Assembly: GCA_001931535.1 (NCBI GenBank)
Contig: CP016211.1
Span: forward strand, 7,115,703 to 7,179,702
Length of the DNA stretch: 64,000 bases
From: Minicystis rosea
Lineage (GTDB): Bacteria > Myxococcota_A > Polyangia > Polyangiales > Polyangiaceae
Direction of reading: 5' to 3'
This document shows positions 33,664 through 42,755 of this stretch, piece by piece. Position 1 is the first letter of the stretch, and each line of letters opens with the position of its first letter. The position numbers were made by a program, and so were the translations under genes. The notes under the pieces were generated by a model, which was not told the origin of the DNA, did no database searches, and saw only the letters and a program-made list of their open reading frames with translations.

Positions 33664-35526
33664 ATGCGGCTCCGCTGGCACCTCGCCTCCACCCTCGTGC
33701 TTCTCTTCGCGGCGTGCACGCCGTTGCCGACGGCGGCGCCCGCGCCGCCGGCAACAACCGCATCGCCGGCGCCGGCCGCGGCGCCGGCGCTCCAAGGCAT
33801 CGTCCGCGACGCCGCCGGCGTACCGCGCAGGGATGCCGTCGTCGCGCTCGTCCCCCACTTCGAGATGGAGCGAGACGACGATGATCCGCCGCCGCTCACA
33901 GCGACGGCCGACGCCGGCGGGCGCTTCCGCTTCGACGCCGTGCCGTCGGGCCGCTACGGTCTCACCGCGGTCGCGCCCGGCGTCGCGGCGGGCTACGGCG
34001 GCGTGGTCAGCATCGGCCCCGGATCACCGGCTGCGCCTGTGGAGATCAAGCTCGGCGACGCCGGCTTCGCCGCGAGCGGGACCGTGCTCGACGCTTCCGG
34101 CGCGCCGGCGGTAGGCGCGCTCGTGCAGGCGGTGCGGGTGAGCGAGAACGAGGGCGACATCTTCGTCACGCGCACCGATGCGGCGGGCCGCTACACCGTC
34201 ACTCTGCCGGGCGGTCAGCCCTACTACCTCGTGGTCGACGCGCCGCCGCTCCCGCGCGCGACGAGGCGCGTCGAGCCGGCCACGACAACCGCCGATTTCC
34301 GCCTCGCGCCCATGCCGCCGCCGCGGCCATCGGACGACGCGCTCCGCGCCTGGCTGCGGGGCGCCGCGGTCCCGATCGAGGGCGGGCCCGAGGGAAGCAC
34401 CGCCGACCTCGCTCCGCTGCGCGCGATGATCGGCGACGCGCGCATCGTCGGGTTGGGCGAAGCGACGCACTGTTCGTCGGAGTTCTTTCGGATGAAGCAC
34501 CGGCTGCTCCGCTTCCTCGTCGAGGAGATGGGCTTCCGCGTCTTCGCCATCGAGGCGGGGTGGTCGGAGGCGCTCGCGGTGAACGACTATGTGCTCCACG
34601 GGCGCGGCGATGCGGCCACCGCCGTGCGTGGGCTCATCACGTGGGAGTGGGCGACCGAAGAGGTCCTCGCGATGGTGCAGTGGATGCGCCGATACAACGA
34701 AGATCCCAAGCACCGCCAGAAGATCGAGTTCCAGGGCTTCGATCTCGTATCGGCCGCGGCGGCGCAGGCAGTGCCGGCCTATCTCGCCAAGGTGGACGCC
34801 GAGCTCGCGCGCAGCGTGGCGCCTACGATCGCGCCGTTCCGTAATCCCTCCGGGGCGCCCGAGTGGCTGAAGCCCGGCGTGCACGACGCGCTGGCGGCAC
34901 TGGTCGCGCGCTTCGACACGGAGAAGAAGGCCTGGAGCCGCCGCACCGGAGCGGCCGCGTGGGCGACGGCGCGGCGGCACGCGCTCATGCTGCTCCGCGC
35001 GCAGGAGGAGGCGGCCGACCCCGCGGTCCGCGACCGGCACATGGCCGACAACGTGAGCTGGCTCCTCGATGAGCACCCGCAGGGCACCCGCCTCGTGCTT
35101 TGGGCGCACAACGCGCACATCTCGAAGGAGGCATCCGAGCTCTTCGAGCTGGGCGCGCTCCTGCGCGCGAAGTACACCAAGGACTACTTCGCACTGGGCT
35201 TCGCCTTCGATCGCGGCTCCTTCCTTGCGATGGATTACCGCAGCGGCCGCAACTACACGCCGGTGCCGCTGTCGGTGGGGGCGGCGCCGCCCGGGAGCTG
35301 GAATGCGGCGCTGGGGCTCGCAGGGATGCCGCGTCTGCTCGTGGACCTGCGGGCAGCACCGGAGAGCGTGCGCCCATGGCTGGAATCGCCGGTGCCGGCG
35401 TGGAGCGTGCGCGGGTGGTTCGACGGTGAGCGACACGCGCGAACCAAGACGGCGCCGCGAAAGAGCTTTGACGCGGTCATTTATGTGCAGGAGGTCACCG
35501 CCGCGCGGGCGCTTGGGAAGGGGTGA
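33664..35526 (+). CDS. Erythromycin-esterase-family lipoprotein with N-terminal carboxypeptidase-regulatory-like domains
   Basis: 620 residues from the ATG at 33664. Signal peptide WHLASTLVLLFAAC (lipobox-like AAC), then a Pro/Ala linker. Two beta-sandwich modules of the carboxypeptidase-regulatory type follow (~45-125: GIVRDAAGVPRRDAVVAL ... FRFDAVPSGRYGLTAVAPG; ~135-220: GTVLDASGAPAVGALVQA ... GRYTVTLPGG). The C-terminal ~380 residues match the erythromycin-esterase fold: RIVGLGEATHCSSEFFRMKH, FRVFAIEAGWSEALAVNDYV, LITWEWATEEV, RHMADNVSWLLDE and LVLWAHNAHIS. Members hydrolyse macrolide or other cyclic esters. Here it is an envelope lipoprotein, so its natural substrate may be an extracellular ester. 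Confidence 0.85.
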   Translation: MRLRWHLASTLVLLFAACTPLPTAAPAPPATTASPAPAAAPALQGIVRDAAGVPRRDAVVALVPHFEMERDDDDPPPLTATADAGGRFRFDAVPSGRYGLTAVAPGVAAGYGGVVSIGPGSPAAPVEIKLGDAGFAASGTVLDASGAPAVGALVQAVRVSENEGDIFVTRTDAAGRYTVTLPGGQPYYLVVDAPPLPRATRRVEPATTTADFRLAPMPPPRPSDDALRAWLRGAAVPIEGGPEGSTADLAPLRAMIGDARIVGLGEATHCSSEFFRMKHRLLRFLVEEMGFRVFAIEAGWSEALAVNDYVLHGRGDAATAVRGLITWEWATEEVLAMVQWMRRYNEDPKHRQKIEFQGFDLVSAAAAQAVPAYLAKVDAELARSVAPTIAPFRNPSGAPEWLKPGVHDALAALVARFDTEKKAWSRRTGAAAWATARRHALMLLRAQEEAADPAVRDRHMADNVSWLLDEHPQGTRLVLWAHNAHISKEASELFELGALLRAKYTKDYFALGFAFDRGSFLAMDYRSGRNYTPVPLSVGAAPPGSWNAALGLAGMPRLLVDLRAAPESVRPWLESPVPAWSVRGWFDGERHARTKTAPRKSFDAVIYVQEVTAARALGKG

Positions 35527-35670
35527 TCTGCCTGAACAGCTCGAACGCCCAGGCCGCGACGGCGCCTCGCCGCGGCGTGAGCGCCGAGCCACCCGTCACG
35601 GGGAGGCGGAGAGACCGACTCCCGCTCTCCCGAAGAGGCGTGAAGGGCGCGACCGCGCGTCGCGCGGGCT

Positions 35671-36053
35671 TCAGTTCACGACGAAGAAGTCCACCTCTCC
35701 GCTCGGGTAGCATTCATAGCCGGAGGATGGGGTGCTGAGCCACTGGGTGGGGTGGTACGAGTCGAGCATGAACGGGCTCTGGCAGTAGGCGTGGTAGACG
35801 CCCCCTGCCTGGCCTTGTCGAGCCACGCCTGCGCCTGGCCCCACGGATGAGGCTCGAGGCGGAATTCCGCAGACTTGGAGTCGGTCCATCCCCGCCCGAA
35901 CATGCCTGCGTTGGCGAGATCGTACCTGGCAACGAGCGCTGCCTTGCCGTCGTCGCTCCCACCGACGTAGAGCCCGTTCGAGGCGCGCATGTTGTACCAG
36001 GGCAGATCGTAGAGTTGCTGGCCTGCCGGGTGGAAGATCCCTGGCCAAACCAT
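35671..36053 (-). pseudogene. Small hypothetical gene with one apparent frameshift, downstream of the deaminase-like gene
   Basis: The frame starts at the ATG at 36053 (MVWPGIFHPAGQQLYDLPWY) and runs through ASNGLYVGGSDDGKAALVAR and GQAQAWLDKARQ. At about 35803, beside a CCCCC run, it shifts by one base and continues as GVYHAYCQSPFMLDSYHPTQ to SGEVDFFVVN with a stop at 35671. Joined, about 127 residues, aromatic-rich, no signal peptide. It begins 68 bp after the stop of the deaminase-like gene, on the same strand. It could be its partner (for example an immunity protein), but no family is recognised. Confidence 0.6.
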
Positions 36054-36121
36054 CGTATGCGCCGGCGACGCTGCCTGCTACCCGCCTGCCGCCGGCGGGG
36101 GCCCGCAGGGATCGCCGGCCA

Positions 36122-37000
36122 TCAGCTCTTCAGGGTCTCGTCGAGGAACGCGGGCAGCAGGTTCTGACAGTACTCGCACGGGAGCATGATCGAGCCCGCG
36201 CCCTTCGCCCCGTCCACGAGGCACAGCTCGTCGCGCATGTCCTTGGCCCCGATCCAGATGACGGTGATGCCGGCGATCTTGCTGATGGTCTCCGGCTCGT
36301 TGGCGAAGAGCTTCGACTCCGCGCAGTTCTTCCCCACGAGCTCGTCCGCGTCAGCGCCGACCGCCTCGAACTCCGAGAGGTATTTCTGCCAGCCCTCGTT
36401 CACGCGCGGGGAGCACGCGCAGCTCGCCATCCTGAAGAGGCTGTTGAACTGAGTCTCCAGGGCCTCGGTCTTTTCGGAGCCGCCCGAGAAGCTCACGAGG
36501 AAGCCCCCGCCGGTCAGCGAGGCGACCCCGAGGCAGCCGCTCTGCTTGAGCTGGCTGTGGGAGAGGAACAGGTGATAGAGCGTCCGGGCCAGCGCGAGGT
36601 CCCAGGTCGATGGGCTCTTGCAGTACTTCGAGAATTTGGCCTTCTTCGTCTCGGCTGCGTCCATCACGTTCTTGCGAAACTGGATCTCGCCTTCGAGGTC
36701 GGTCAGGTAGGGACCGTCGATCGGAGCGAGCTTGGCCAGGCCCGTCTTGGCGCCCTCGATCGTGTTGGGCTGGAAGCACCGCGGATCGGTCCGCGGGAGC
36801 TTGCCATCGAACTTCAACGCAGCGCTGTCCATCTTTGTGTGCTTCATCAGATGGCCATTGCACTTCGCCGTCTGGGGGCTCGGGTGCGCGGGCTTCATCT
36901 CGATGGAGCTCGACTCGGAAAACTTCAGGCATTTGTCGCACTGGAACAGGAAGACGCTCGCGTTGGTCAAGTACCGCCGCCAGGCCATCGGGAAGGGCAT
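36122..37000 (-). CDS. Deaminase-fold protein, possible nucleic-acid or nucleotide deaminase
   Basis: 292 residues from the ATG at 37000. The C-terminal ~70 residues hold the zinc signature of the cytidine-deaminase-like superfamily: C-A-E in KNCAESK (C226, E228) and P-C-x2-C in LPCEYCQ (C275, C278), separated by an ITVIWIGAKD strand. A Cys replacing the usual His in the first motif is typical of toxin-type deaminase clades. The first ~200 residues carry CDKCLKF and other cysteines plus helical stretches and match nothing I know. No signal peptide, VgrG, Rhs or PAAR is nearby. It may be a polymorphic-toxin-derived or cytoplasmic enzyme. Confidence 0.55.
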   Translation of the reverse strand: MPFPMAWRRYLTNASVFLFQCDKCLKFSESSSIEMKPAHPSPQTAKCNGHLMKHTKMDSAALKFDGKLPRTDPRCFQPNTIEGAKTGLAKLAPIDGPYLTDLEGEIQFRKNVMDAAETKKAKFSKYCKSPSTWDLALARTLYHLFLSHSQLKQSGCLGVASLTGGGFLVSFSGGSEKTEALETQFNSLFRMASCACSPRVNEGWQKYLSEFEAVGADADELVGKNCAESKLFANEPETISKIAGITVIWIGAKDMRDELCLVDGAKGAGSIMLPCEYCQNLLPAFLDETLKS

Positions 37001-37539
37001 GTCATCCTCTTGGGTTTGGGGTTATCCGGGTGATGAGACATCGCTCGGGCGGGAGCCGCAAGCATCGATGCGAGGCCCCCGGGCACCATCTGCCGGCGCG
37101 CGTCCTCCTCGCGAAGCCTGCAATGGGCGATGCAGCGAAGCCCGCGCGTGCAGCTCAGAATGAGGCGCAGCGCGGAGGCAAGCCGCAGCCTGCAAATCGT
37201 CGCGGAAGGTAGGGACCAAGCAGCCTTCCCTCAGCGATCTTTTGAACCAGCTCAACGTGCTCTACTTCCCCGTCTCCGAGCATTGTTGCTCGGAGCGCTC
37301 GATCGCTGCGTGTATACCCCTCGGAATCCGGTTCCCTGCTAAGTTCTAGGATCTCATCGACTGGAAACGGACCTCCATCCTCGACGTCGCGTCGGTCTAC
37401 GACATCGCGCTCATCTTCTCGTGACGCTCAGCCACGCGCCGTCGTGTGGAGCTTGGTGCAGGAGATCCGACGCCTCGAAAGCAAGGCGCCTCTCGACGAG
37501 CTCGACATCAGCAGCCCATCCCCGGAGCGCGACGCGGAT
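37001..37539. other. Spacer, no gene supported
   Basis: 539 bp between the divergently placed deaminase gene start and the end of the next minus-strand gene. Short open frames only, none with a ribosome site and recognisable protein. Confidence 0.4.
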
Positions 37540-38349
37540 TCAGGGCTCGGCCGTCGCCCCCTGCAAGTCGAGCATCCCCGCCGGGGTGGATGTTGGGAAG
37601 CCCGAGACGATCGGCATCAGGGGCTCGGGAGGCGTGGTGGTGAGGCCCCAGAGCGGGCCGTGCCCACTGACGCCGTAGAGCTTGCCGTCCGCGAAGGCGA
37701 GCCCGGAGATGTCTTCGCTGATCGCATAGAGCATCTCGGCGAGCGCGCCGGTCTTCGGATCGACGCGGGCGAGACAGACGTCGCCGTCGCAATCCTCACC
37801 TGTGACCGTGAGGAACAGGTTGCCGAGCGGATCGGCGGCCAGATCGCTGCCCACCTCGAGGCCCGATCCGAGCTGGCCGAGCGTGGTGATCGAGCCGGTG
37901 CTCGGGTCGATGCGCACGTAGCTCGCGCCCGCGTAGCCGACGAGCGCCTCCTCGTCCGGATCGACGGCCCCCGGCGGGACGAAGGCGAGTGACTCGGGGT
38001 AGGCGCCCGTCGCGACGAGCGTGCACGTGCCGTCGGATCGATCGATTGTGTAGAGGCCGGTCGCGGTCGTCGCGTAGAGCTCGCCCGCGCGGCTCATCGC
38101 GAGGTCGGTGACGCCCTCGCAACCCTTGAACGTCGCGATGACCCTGACCTTGGCCAGGTGGTCGCCCGTCGCATCCGAGGGGTGATGAACGGCGTAGAGC
38201 GTGTCACCGCTGCTCGCGAGGAGGAGCTTCGTTTGTGCGGCGGGGCCGGCATCGGCCCATTCATCGCCCAGGGTCGGGCTGACCACGACCTCGCCACAGC
38301 CGGCGAGAAGAGTGACGACGACAGCCATCGATGCACGACGAAGCATCAT
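37540..38349 (-). CDS. Lipoprotein with beta-propeller-like ectodomain
   Basis: 269 residues; the ATG at 38349 has GGAGG upstream (a second ATG follows immediately). Signal peptide ASMAVVVTLLAGC with a clean lipobox. The body has regularly spaced blade-like strands: LLLASSGDTLYAVHHPS, LAMSRAGELYATTATGLYTI, SYVRIDPSTGSITTLG, LAADPLGNLFLTVTGED and LAFADGKLYGVSGHG. The pattern resembles SMP-30/NHL-type propellers found in many myxobacterial lipoproteins. No active-site residues identified. It may be co-transcribed with nothing; the spacer upstream is 260 bp. Confidence 0.65.
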   Translation of the reverse strand: MMLRRASMAVVVTLLAGCGEVVVSPTLGDEWADAGPAAQTKLLLASSGDTLYAVHHPSDATGDHLAKVRVIATFKGCEGVTDLAMSRAGELYATTATGLYTIDRSDGTCTLVATGAYPESLAFVPPGAVDPDEEALVGYAGASYVRIDPSTGSITTLGQLGSGLEVGSDLAADPLGNLFLTVTGEDCDGDVCLARVDPKTGALAEMLYAISEDISGLAFADGKLYGVSGHGPLWGLTTTPPEPLMPIVSGFPTSTPAGMLDLQGATAEP

Positions 38350-38610
38350 TGAGCAACCTCCATCGAGAACGTCATGAACCATCTCGAAGCCCGCAGCGAG
38401 CGACGACGACATTTTCGTATCGCCCACACGCAACCCGCACAAGAGCGCTCGAATGCGATACCGGCGTTCCAAAGCATGTTGGTGCCGACAGAGGTGCCAC
38501 GCCCACGCCACTCTCGCTCATGTTGCCAATTCGTCACGAGCGTGCGCGTGTTGCGCAGCAACGGCTCCAGCGCGAAGGCGCACGGCTCATCGTGGTGCCC
38601 TGTCATCGCT

Positions 38611-38854
38611 TCACTGCACCGTGAAGGCGAGGGCAGATATCTCGTACGTGAGAAACGGCGACCGCCGGTATTCGTGCACGCCAGTGTCGTTCTCCACGCC
38701 ACCCCAGGCAATCATCTCCGAGCCGGTCCACACGGACCTGGCCAGTCGACATCTCGGTCCAGGTGTCGGTCATGGCGTCGTATCGGGCTCCGGTAGCAGA
38801 GATCGAGCCGCCCCAAATCTCTTCACCGGCCCGCGGCGGAGCGGCCGACGCCAC
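38611..38854 (-). pseudogene. Decayed Kelch-repeat gene fragment
   Basis: From about 38850 downward the frame reads GSISATGARYDAMTDTWTEM, a classic Kelch blade ending. After a shift near 38738, the next blade appears as VWTGSEMIAWGGVENDTGVH and then runs into ISALAFTVQ and a stop at 38611. The normal blade between them (the HTAV-type start) is missing, so both an indel and a deletion are implied. It lies 28 bp downstream of the next lipoprotein gene's stop. Confidence 0.65.
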
Positions 38855-38882
38855 AGCGCGAGACGAGCCGTGGACGGAGCGC

Positions 38883-40298
38883 TCATGGGCAGATCCTGGC
38901 CACGAGCGCTTTCTCGGGCCCCCACCAGGGACCGTCGTCGAAGTCGTGCACCCGATCGAATTGCCCGACGAGCACCAGCGAGCTGGGGGCGCTCGCGGAG
39001 AGCCCGAGGTCGAGGCCTTGTCCCGAGAACGGGAACGTCTGCACGTCGATCGGTTGCCCGCCGGCGTCGAAGGCGGCGGCGAAGAGCGTCTCCTCCGGCA
39101 CCGGCTCGCCGAGGATCGACATCCCCACCCGCCCTTGACCCGCGAGGAAGAAGCCGTCGCCGGGCTCGATCGCGATCGCGAACACCTCGCCCCCGCCGTA
39201 CTTGCCGGAGGCGATGTCGCGGGTCCAGAGCTCCTCTCCGGTCGCGCCGAGCTTCGTGACGAACTGTCGGGTATCGTCCGCCGAGCCCCTGGGACCGCCG
39301 CCGAGATCGATCGGGCCGGTGTAGGCCGCCGAGAGGAGCACCTCGCCCGCGCCGGTCACTGCGACCTTGGGCACGCTCTGGCAGAACCCGCTCGTCGCGA
39401 CCTTGGCGAACACGAAGGCGCCGTCGGGCGCGTACTTCGCGACCGCGAGAGGGTGACCGTAGTCGACGCTGCTGCTGCTGGGCACCGGACCGCCACCGAA
39501 GTCGATGCTCGATCCGGGAGGCCCCTCCGCCGTCAGGTGCAGCACCAGCGCGACGTCTCCCGCGTCGCCGACAGCCATGTCGGTGAACCCTGAAAACAAC
39601 TGGGGGCTCACGAGGGCGCGTGACCAAAGGCATTCGCCGGAAGGCGAGAGCCGCGCGACGAAGAGATTGGCCCAAAGGCCATCCGCGGTCCCGCTGACCG
39701 GCCCGCAGCCGAGATCGAGGGTGCCGTCGAACGCCCCTTCCAGGGTGATCCGGCCGTCGTCCATCACGGCGAGGTGGTTCACGGCCGCGCGTACGTCGTT
39801 CGACGGAAAGACCTTCACCCACGTCGGCTCGCCCATCGGCGTCAGCTTGGCGACGAACGCGCAGGTCCCCTCTCCCGCGCAGGGGACCGCGGCTCCCAGG
39901 ACCGACGGCGCCCCAGGCCCCACGGCGCCGGCGACGTAGATCCCGCCGGCCCCGTCCCGCGCCGCCGCGCTGAAGCCGAGCTTCTCGGGCTCGCCTTCCA
40001 CCTCCCACGCGATCGCGCCGTCGGGATGGAGCTTCCGCACCCATTGCCGGGTCACCGTGGGGAACGCGTCGCTGTCCGCGCCCACGATGCTTTCCTCCAT
40101 CGGCACCACGACGCTGCCATCGTCGAGCACCGCGAAGTCCAGAGAGGCGTGGTGCAGCGTGCCGACCGCGCCGTCGTACACGTTCCAGAACCCGCACGCG
40201 TCGGAGCCGCCGGGCTCCGTGAGCGACGAGCGCGCGCCGCAGGCCGGAAGGAGCCATCCCGACACGAGCGCGAGCAGAAGCAAGAAGGGGCGCTTCAT
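38883..40298 (-). CDS. Lipoprotein with SBBP-like beta-propeller repeats
   Basis: 471 residues from the ATG at 40298 (MKRPFLLLLALVSGWLLPAC), with a lipobox-like PAC. The body has about seven similar modules such as WVRKLHPDGAIAWEVEGEP, GIYVAGAVGPGAPSVLG, FVAKLTPMGEPTWVKVF and ITLEGAFDGTLDLGCGP, with the recurring DLG or DFGGGP turn and an LW[ST]R-type ending. This is the SBBP/Myxococcus propeller pattern. Cysteines are paired across modules. Surface-located; role unknown. It stands downstream of a 300-bp divergent spacer facing the heptad-repeat ORF. Confidence 0.7.
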   Translation of the reverse strand: MKRPFLLLLALVSGWLLPACGARSSLTEPGGSDACGFWNVYDGAVGTLHHASLDFAVLDDGSVVVPMEESIVGADSDAFPTVTRQWVRKLHPDGAIAWEVEGEPEKLGFSAAARDGAGGIYVAGAVGPGAPSVLGAAVPCAGEGTCAFVAKLTPMGEPTWVKVFPSNDVRAAVNHLAVMDDGRITLEGAFDGTLDLGCGPVSGTADGLWANLFVARLSPSGECLWSRALVSPQLFSGFTDMAVGDAGDVALVLHLTAEGPPGSSIDFGGGPVPSSSSVDYGHPLAVAKYAPDGAFVFAKVATSGFCQSVPKVAVTGAGEVLLSAAYTGPIDLGGGPRGSADDTRQFVTKLGATGEELWTRDIASGKYGGGEVFAIAIEPGDGFFLAGQGRVGMSILGEPVPEETLFAAAFDAGGQPIDVQTFPFSGQGLDLGLSASAPSSLVLVGQFDRVHDFDDGPWWGPEKALVARICP

Positions 40299-40601
40299 GC
40301 CCGCGCGCACCAGGCACTCGGCGTGCCTGCGCGGATGGGCGCGCCGCGGTGCGGTTCGCGGTGGTCGCTCGCCGGCGCGACGGACAAGGCGACACGGCGC
40401 AGCCTCGCGCGCTGCCACTTTGACGACCCCCGTACGCGGCTCCTGGAACGAGGCGGCCCTCCACCAGGGGCCGTCGCTGCCGGATCGGCGTCTTCGTCGT
40501 GCTCCAACCCCCTCTCCGCGTAGGCGAGGCTCTCCTTGGGACGACGACGTCACGACGTGAGGGCGAGTGTGTGCGAATCGCAGCGGTCATCAACAAGGGC
40601 C

Positions 40602-41279
40602 TTACAAGTCGAGCCCTCCCTCTTTCTCGACCGAAAAGACATCCCGCTCCGCTGCACGGATATCCCGCTCTGCCGAAGAGACATCCCGCTCCGCTGCACG
40701 GATATCCCGCTCTGCCGAAGAGACATCCCGCTCCGCTGCACGGATATCCCGCTCGACCGAATCGCCTTCTTTCCCTGCCGAACGGCCTTCCTTCTCTGAC
40801 GGAGCGACGGCCCCTTCTGCCGAAGGGCCTTCCTTCTCTGACGGAGGAACATCCCTCTCTTCCGAACAGCCTTCCTTCTCTGACGGAGATAGAGCCGCCT
40901 CTACCGAACAGAGCTCCTCCTCCACCGAAACGAGAGCCGCCTCTGCCGAACGGCCTTCTTTCTCCACCGAAGAGACCGCCTTCTCTGCCGAACAGCCACT
41001 CGTCTCGACCGAAGAGACATCCTTCTCTGCCGAACGGCCCTCTTTCTCCACCGAAGAGACATTCCCCTCTGCCGAACGGGCTTCCTTCTCCGCGAGCGGT
41101 CCTTCATCGCGTGCGGAAACGATTTCCGCGCCTGGACATCCCACACTCTCCTCTTCGTCACGACGCGAGCGGGTGTCGAAAACGACGACACCCATGGGTG
41201 GCATCAGCATGCTCTCGAAAAAAGATCGCGAAGGTAAATCGAAAATCCTCGCCGTTGGATTTAGGAAGATGAGAGCCAT
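40602..41279 (-). CDS. Heptad-repeat (coiled-coil-like) hypothetical protein
   Basis: 225 residues from the ATG at 41279, which has GGAG seven bases upstream. The first ~55 residues are ordinary (MALIFLNPTARIFDLPSRSF; VVVFDTRSRRDEEESVGCPG). Then about 23 consecutive 7-residue units occur, with consensus [DE]-[VG]-[SR]-S-[VA]-E-[KR], for example EGRSAEK, DVSSVEK and DIRAAER, followed by EGGLDL and a stop. Heptads with a small hydrophobic residue and Glu/Lys pairs suit an alpha-helical coiled coil or long rod. All frames of the minisatellite are open, so I cannot exclude that the opposite strand is the coding one. Confidence 0.45.
   Translation of the reverse strand: MALIFLNPTARIFDLPSRSFFESMLMPPMGVVVFDTRSRRDEEESVGCPGAEIVSARDEGPLAEKEARSAEGNVSSVEKEGRSAEKDVSSVETSGCSAEKAVSSVEKEGRSAEAALVSVEEELCSVEAALSPSEKEGCSEERDVPPSEKEGPSAEGAVAPSEKEGRSAGKEGDSVERDIRAAERDVSSAERDIRAAERDVSSAERDIRAAERDVFSVEKEGGLDL
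40623..41105. repeat. 21-bp minisatellite, about 23 copies
   Basis: An array of 21-bp units without frame-breaking indels. The end near 40623 shows a 42-bp higher-order repeat that alternates two unit types nearly identically; the end near 41105 is more diverged. G/C content is lower than in flanking genes. Confidence 0.85.
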
Positions 41280-41350
41280 CGAGGCGCTCCGGCGAGATCC
41301 CGAATGCGGGGCGGAGCTCGCCGTGTCGTCCCCGCGTCGACGAGGGGCCC

Positions 41351-41956
41351 ATGGCCAAGTACATTCATGTCGTCCTGCGGTTGCCGGTGCAGTTCGGCAA
41401 GTTTCTCTTTCGTGCCAAGACGGTGCATGCCGCGGTGAGTGGCAATCCGAGGTTTCCCAATGCGGGGCCGCTGGTCGCTACGCTCGAGGAGCGGACTCAG
41501 GTCCTGGAGAAGGCCATGCACGGCTCGGCGGCGGACCGGCGGGCCGCGCGCGAGGCCGTGCGGGATGCGCTGGTCCATTTGAGCGACCACGTGCAGTCCG
41601 TCGCCGAGACGGCGGCGGGCACGGTCGACATCTCGGCCGTGCGGGCGCTGGTCGAGAGCGCGAGCATGGAGCTGCGCAAGGTCGGCCCGCGCACGAAGGG
41701 GGTGTTCGGCGCGAAGTATGGCGCGGCCCCGGGCAGCATCGATCTCACGGCGCCGCATAGCCCCCAGCGGGATTCGCACGAATGGGAGGTCAGCCTCGAT
41801 CAACGCACCTGGACGGCGCTGCCGAGCACCCGGCAGGCGAAGACGCAGGTCATGGGCTTGCCCATTGGCACACCGCACTACTTTCGACACCGCTTTCTCA
41901 CCAAGGATGGTCATACGGCGTGGTCGGACCCCACGGTGATGATCATCGTGAAGTGA
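41351..41956 (+). CDS. Hypothetical protein with C-terminal fibronectin-III-like domain
   Basis: 201 residues from the ATG at 41351 (MAKYIHVVLRLPVQFGKF). The first ~110 residues are helical (LVATLEERTQVLEKAMHGS, AAREAVRDALVHLSDHVQSV). The final ~80 residues form a beta-sandwich with HEWEVSLDQRTWTALPSTRQ, VMGLPIGTPHYFRHRFLTKD and WSDPTVMIIV, the sequence pattern of a short FnIII-type domain (Trp, then the G-L-x-P-G-T-x-Y turn). No signal peptide. Proteins of this shape, often near-identical in length, are widespread in soil bacteria with no known role. Confidence 0.6.
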   Translation: MAKYIHVVLRLPVQFGKFLFRAKTVHAAVSGNPRFPNAGPLVATLEERTQVLEKAMHGSAADRRAAREAVRDALVHLSDHVQSVAETAAGTVDISAVRALVESASMELRKVGPRTKGVFGAKYGAAPGSIDLTAPHSPQRDSHEWEVSLDQRTWTALPSTRQAKTQVMGLPIGTPHYFRHRFLTKDGHTAWSDPTVMIIVK

Positions 41957-42110
41957 TGTGCGCCCAAGGGCCCACCCCGGTGGACCGGACCGCGTCGGAC
42001 AGCGGCGCGGCGGTCGACTGGGATGGGCGATGAGCCGGGCCGCCGGAATGGAGCGGCCCGGCTCATCGTTGGATGGCGCACGGCGCCGCACGGACGAAGG
42101 AGCCTTGAAG

Positions 42111-42755
42111 GTGAGCACACGTGAGCTGGCAGCAGACACCGGTACCGGCGCGCCGAGCACGGACGCGACGATGGCCGAAAAGCTCGCCTTCATCGAACAG
42201 AGCCGGGCGGCGCTCGACGAGAGGGGGATTGCGGTGCTCCGCGACGTGTTTCCCACCCTCATGCGGGCGCATTACGACAAGGTTTGGAAACGCATCCTCA
42301 AGTGGGGAGTCGCGGCGGCCGAGGCGGAGGACCTTTTGCAGGACGCCTTCCTCGCGCTGTTTCATCACCTCGCGCGCCAGGGGGCCGAGCCCGATGTGCG
42401 GACGATCCTCCGGGGCATCACCAAGGGAAAGCTCCTGCACCACAAGCGGGATCGGCGATCGATGAGCGATGTCGTCGGCCTTCCCTCGTCGGGCTCGTCG
42501 CTGCCCGAGACGCCGCCCGACGTGGAGCGCGCCGTCGACCTCCGCGCGCTGGCCAAGCGCCTCCTCCCCGAGCTCTCGGAGGCGCAGCGCGCGGTGGTCG
42601 AGCGGGTCATCCTCGGTGGCCAGACGCACGTCGAGGCGGCCGCCGCGCTGGGGCTTCCGGAGGGGACGGTGAAGACGCATTTGCTCGCGGCGAAGCGCGT
42701 GCTCTTCATGCACGCGGTGCCGTGGCTGCCGCCGAGCCAGCGAGACGCCGCGTGA
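42111..42755 (+). CDS. ECF-type RNA polymerase sigma factor
   Basis: 214 residues from the GTG at 42111, with GGAG eight bases upstream; an ATG at 42171 is an alternative. Region 2 is visible as AEAEDLLQDAFLALFHHLAR (core and -10 recognition), and region 4 as ELSEAQRAVVERVILGGQTH followed by VEAAAALGLPEGTVKTHLLA (helix-turn-helix for the -35). Region 3 is replaced by a short linker, as in ECF factors. The stop overlaps the next gene's GTG, so the downstream protein is probably its regulator. Confidence 0.9.
   Translation: MSTRELAADTGTGAPSTDATMAEKLAFIEQSRAALDERGIAVLRDVFPTLMRAHYDKVWKRILKWGVAAAEAEDLLQDAFLALFHHLARQGAEPDVRTILRGITKGKLLHHKRDRRSMSDVVGLPSSGSSLPETPPDVERAVDLRALAKRLLPELSEAQRAVVERVILGGQTHVEAAAALGLPEGTVKTHLLAAKRVLFMHAVPWLPPSQRDAA

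Noticed and set aside
40623..41105. CRISPR-like repeat array
   Set aside because: Units are 21 bp, contiguous, with no spacers, and keep a protein heptad register; no cas genes present.
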